Assembly (NCBI GenBank): GCA_005877855.1
Contig: VBOF01000092.1
Span: 1-5,372, forward strand
Direction of reading: 5' to 3'
Length of the DNA stretch: 5,372 bases
Source of the DNA: Nitrospirota bacterium
GTDB lineage: Bacteria; Nitrospirota; Nitrospiria; Nitrospirales; NS-4
Both the position numbers and the translations under genes were made by a program. A model generated the notes under the pieces. It was not told the origin of the DNA, ran no database searches, and saw only the letters and a program-made list of their open reading frames with translations. Numbering within the stretch: the first letter of the stretch is position 1; each line of letters begins with the position of its first letter. Below, one piece after another: positions 5,300 to 5,372 of the stretch.

Positions 5300-5372
5300 T
5301 CAGGCGGCTCCCATCGCCTTCGCCAGCCGTTCGCGCAGCGCCTTTGGGAGTTTGACCAGCTTGCCCTGCGTG
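5300..5372 (-). CDS. 3' end of an unrecognised gene (cut by window edge)
   Basis: Only the last 23 residues and the TGA are visible: TQGKLVKLPKALRERLAKAMGAA. This is a basic, amphipathic, probably helical C-terminus. The frame is favoured by its stop lying 3 nt before the next ATG and by G/C-rich third positions. Too little remains to name the family. It should head, or be upstream in, the same operon as the two small proteins. Confidence 0.55.
   Translation of the reverse strand, partial: TQGKLVKLPKALRERLAKAMGAA

Overview
The window is GC-rich, tightly packed bacterial chromosome. Nothing in it fixes the species. The dispersed palindromic repeat with TGTCATTGCGAG ends, the GC content and the gene styles would fit Nitrospirota, NC10 or deltaproteobacteria-like lineages; this is a low-confidence impression from memory. 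No rRNA, tRNA, CRISPR array, transposase or phage gene is visible.

Left part (1-2866, minus strand). A three-gene operon reads right to left. It starts with a HAD-family phosphatase of the phosphoglycolate phosphatase type, followed by a secreted M16 zinc protease with an intact HLYEH site, then a second secreted M16 protein cut by the window edge in which all three HxxEH positions are replaced. The junctions overlap by 1 nt (TGATG) and 4 nt (GTGA), so translation is probably coupled. The two M16 proteins look like the catalytic and non-catalytic halves of a periplasmic two-subunit peptidase.

Middle (2867-3454). An 86-bp imperfect palindromic repeat (2891-2976) lies between the HAD gene and a small three-helix membrane protein of unknown function (2985-3341, minus). 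Upstream of that gene is a 113-bp divergent intergenic region with one extended -10 promoter candidate per direction and a 12-residue leader ORF whose stop codon abuts the membrane protein's ATG.

Right part (3455-5372). hemL (glutamate-1-semialdehyde aminomutase, tetrapyrrole synthesis) is transcribed rightward as a complete single gene. It converges on a minus-strand cluster of the 3' end of an unrecognised gene, a 35-residue single-helix membrane peptide and a 76-residue acidic protein with a possible ribbon-helix-helix layout. The 197-bp convergent gap is non-coding in appearance and full of short GC palindromes.

The three promoter candidates place transcription starts about 0-10 nt from an ATG, and those ATGs lack Shine-Dalgarno sequences. 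Short-leader or leaderless expression is therefore a recurring possibility here. No clearly new multi-gene system is evident; the M16 pair, the leader ORF and the small-protein cluster deserve most attention.
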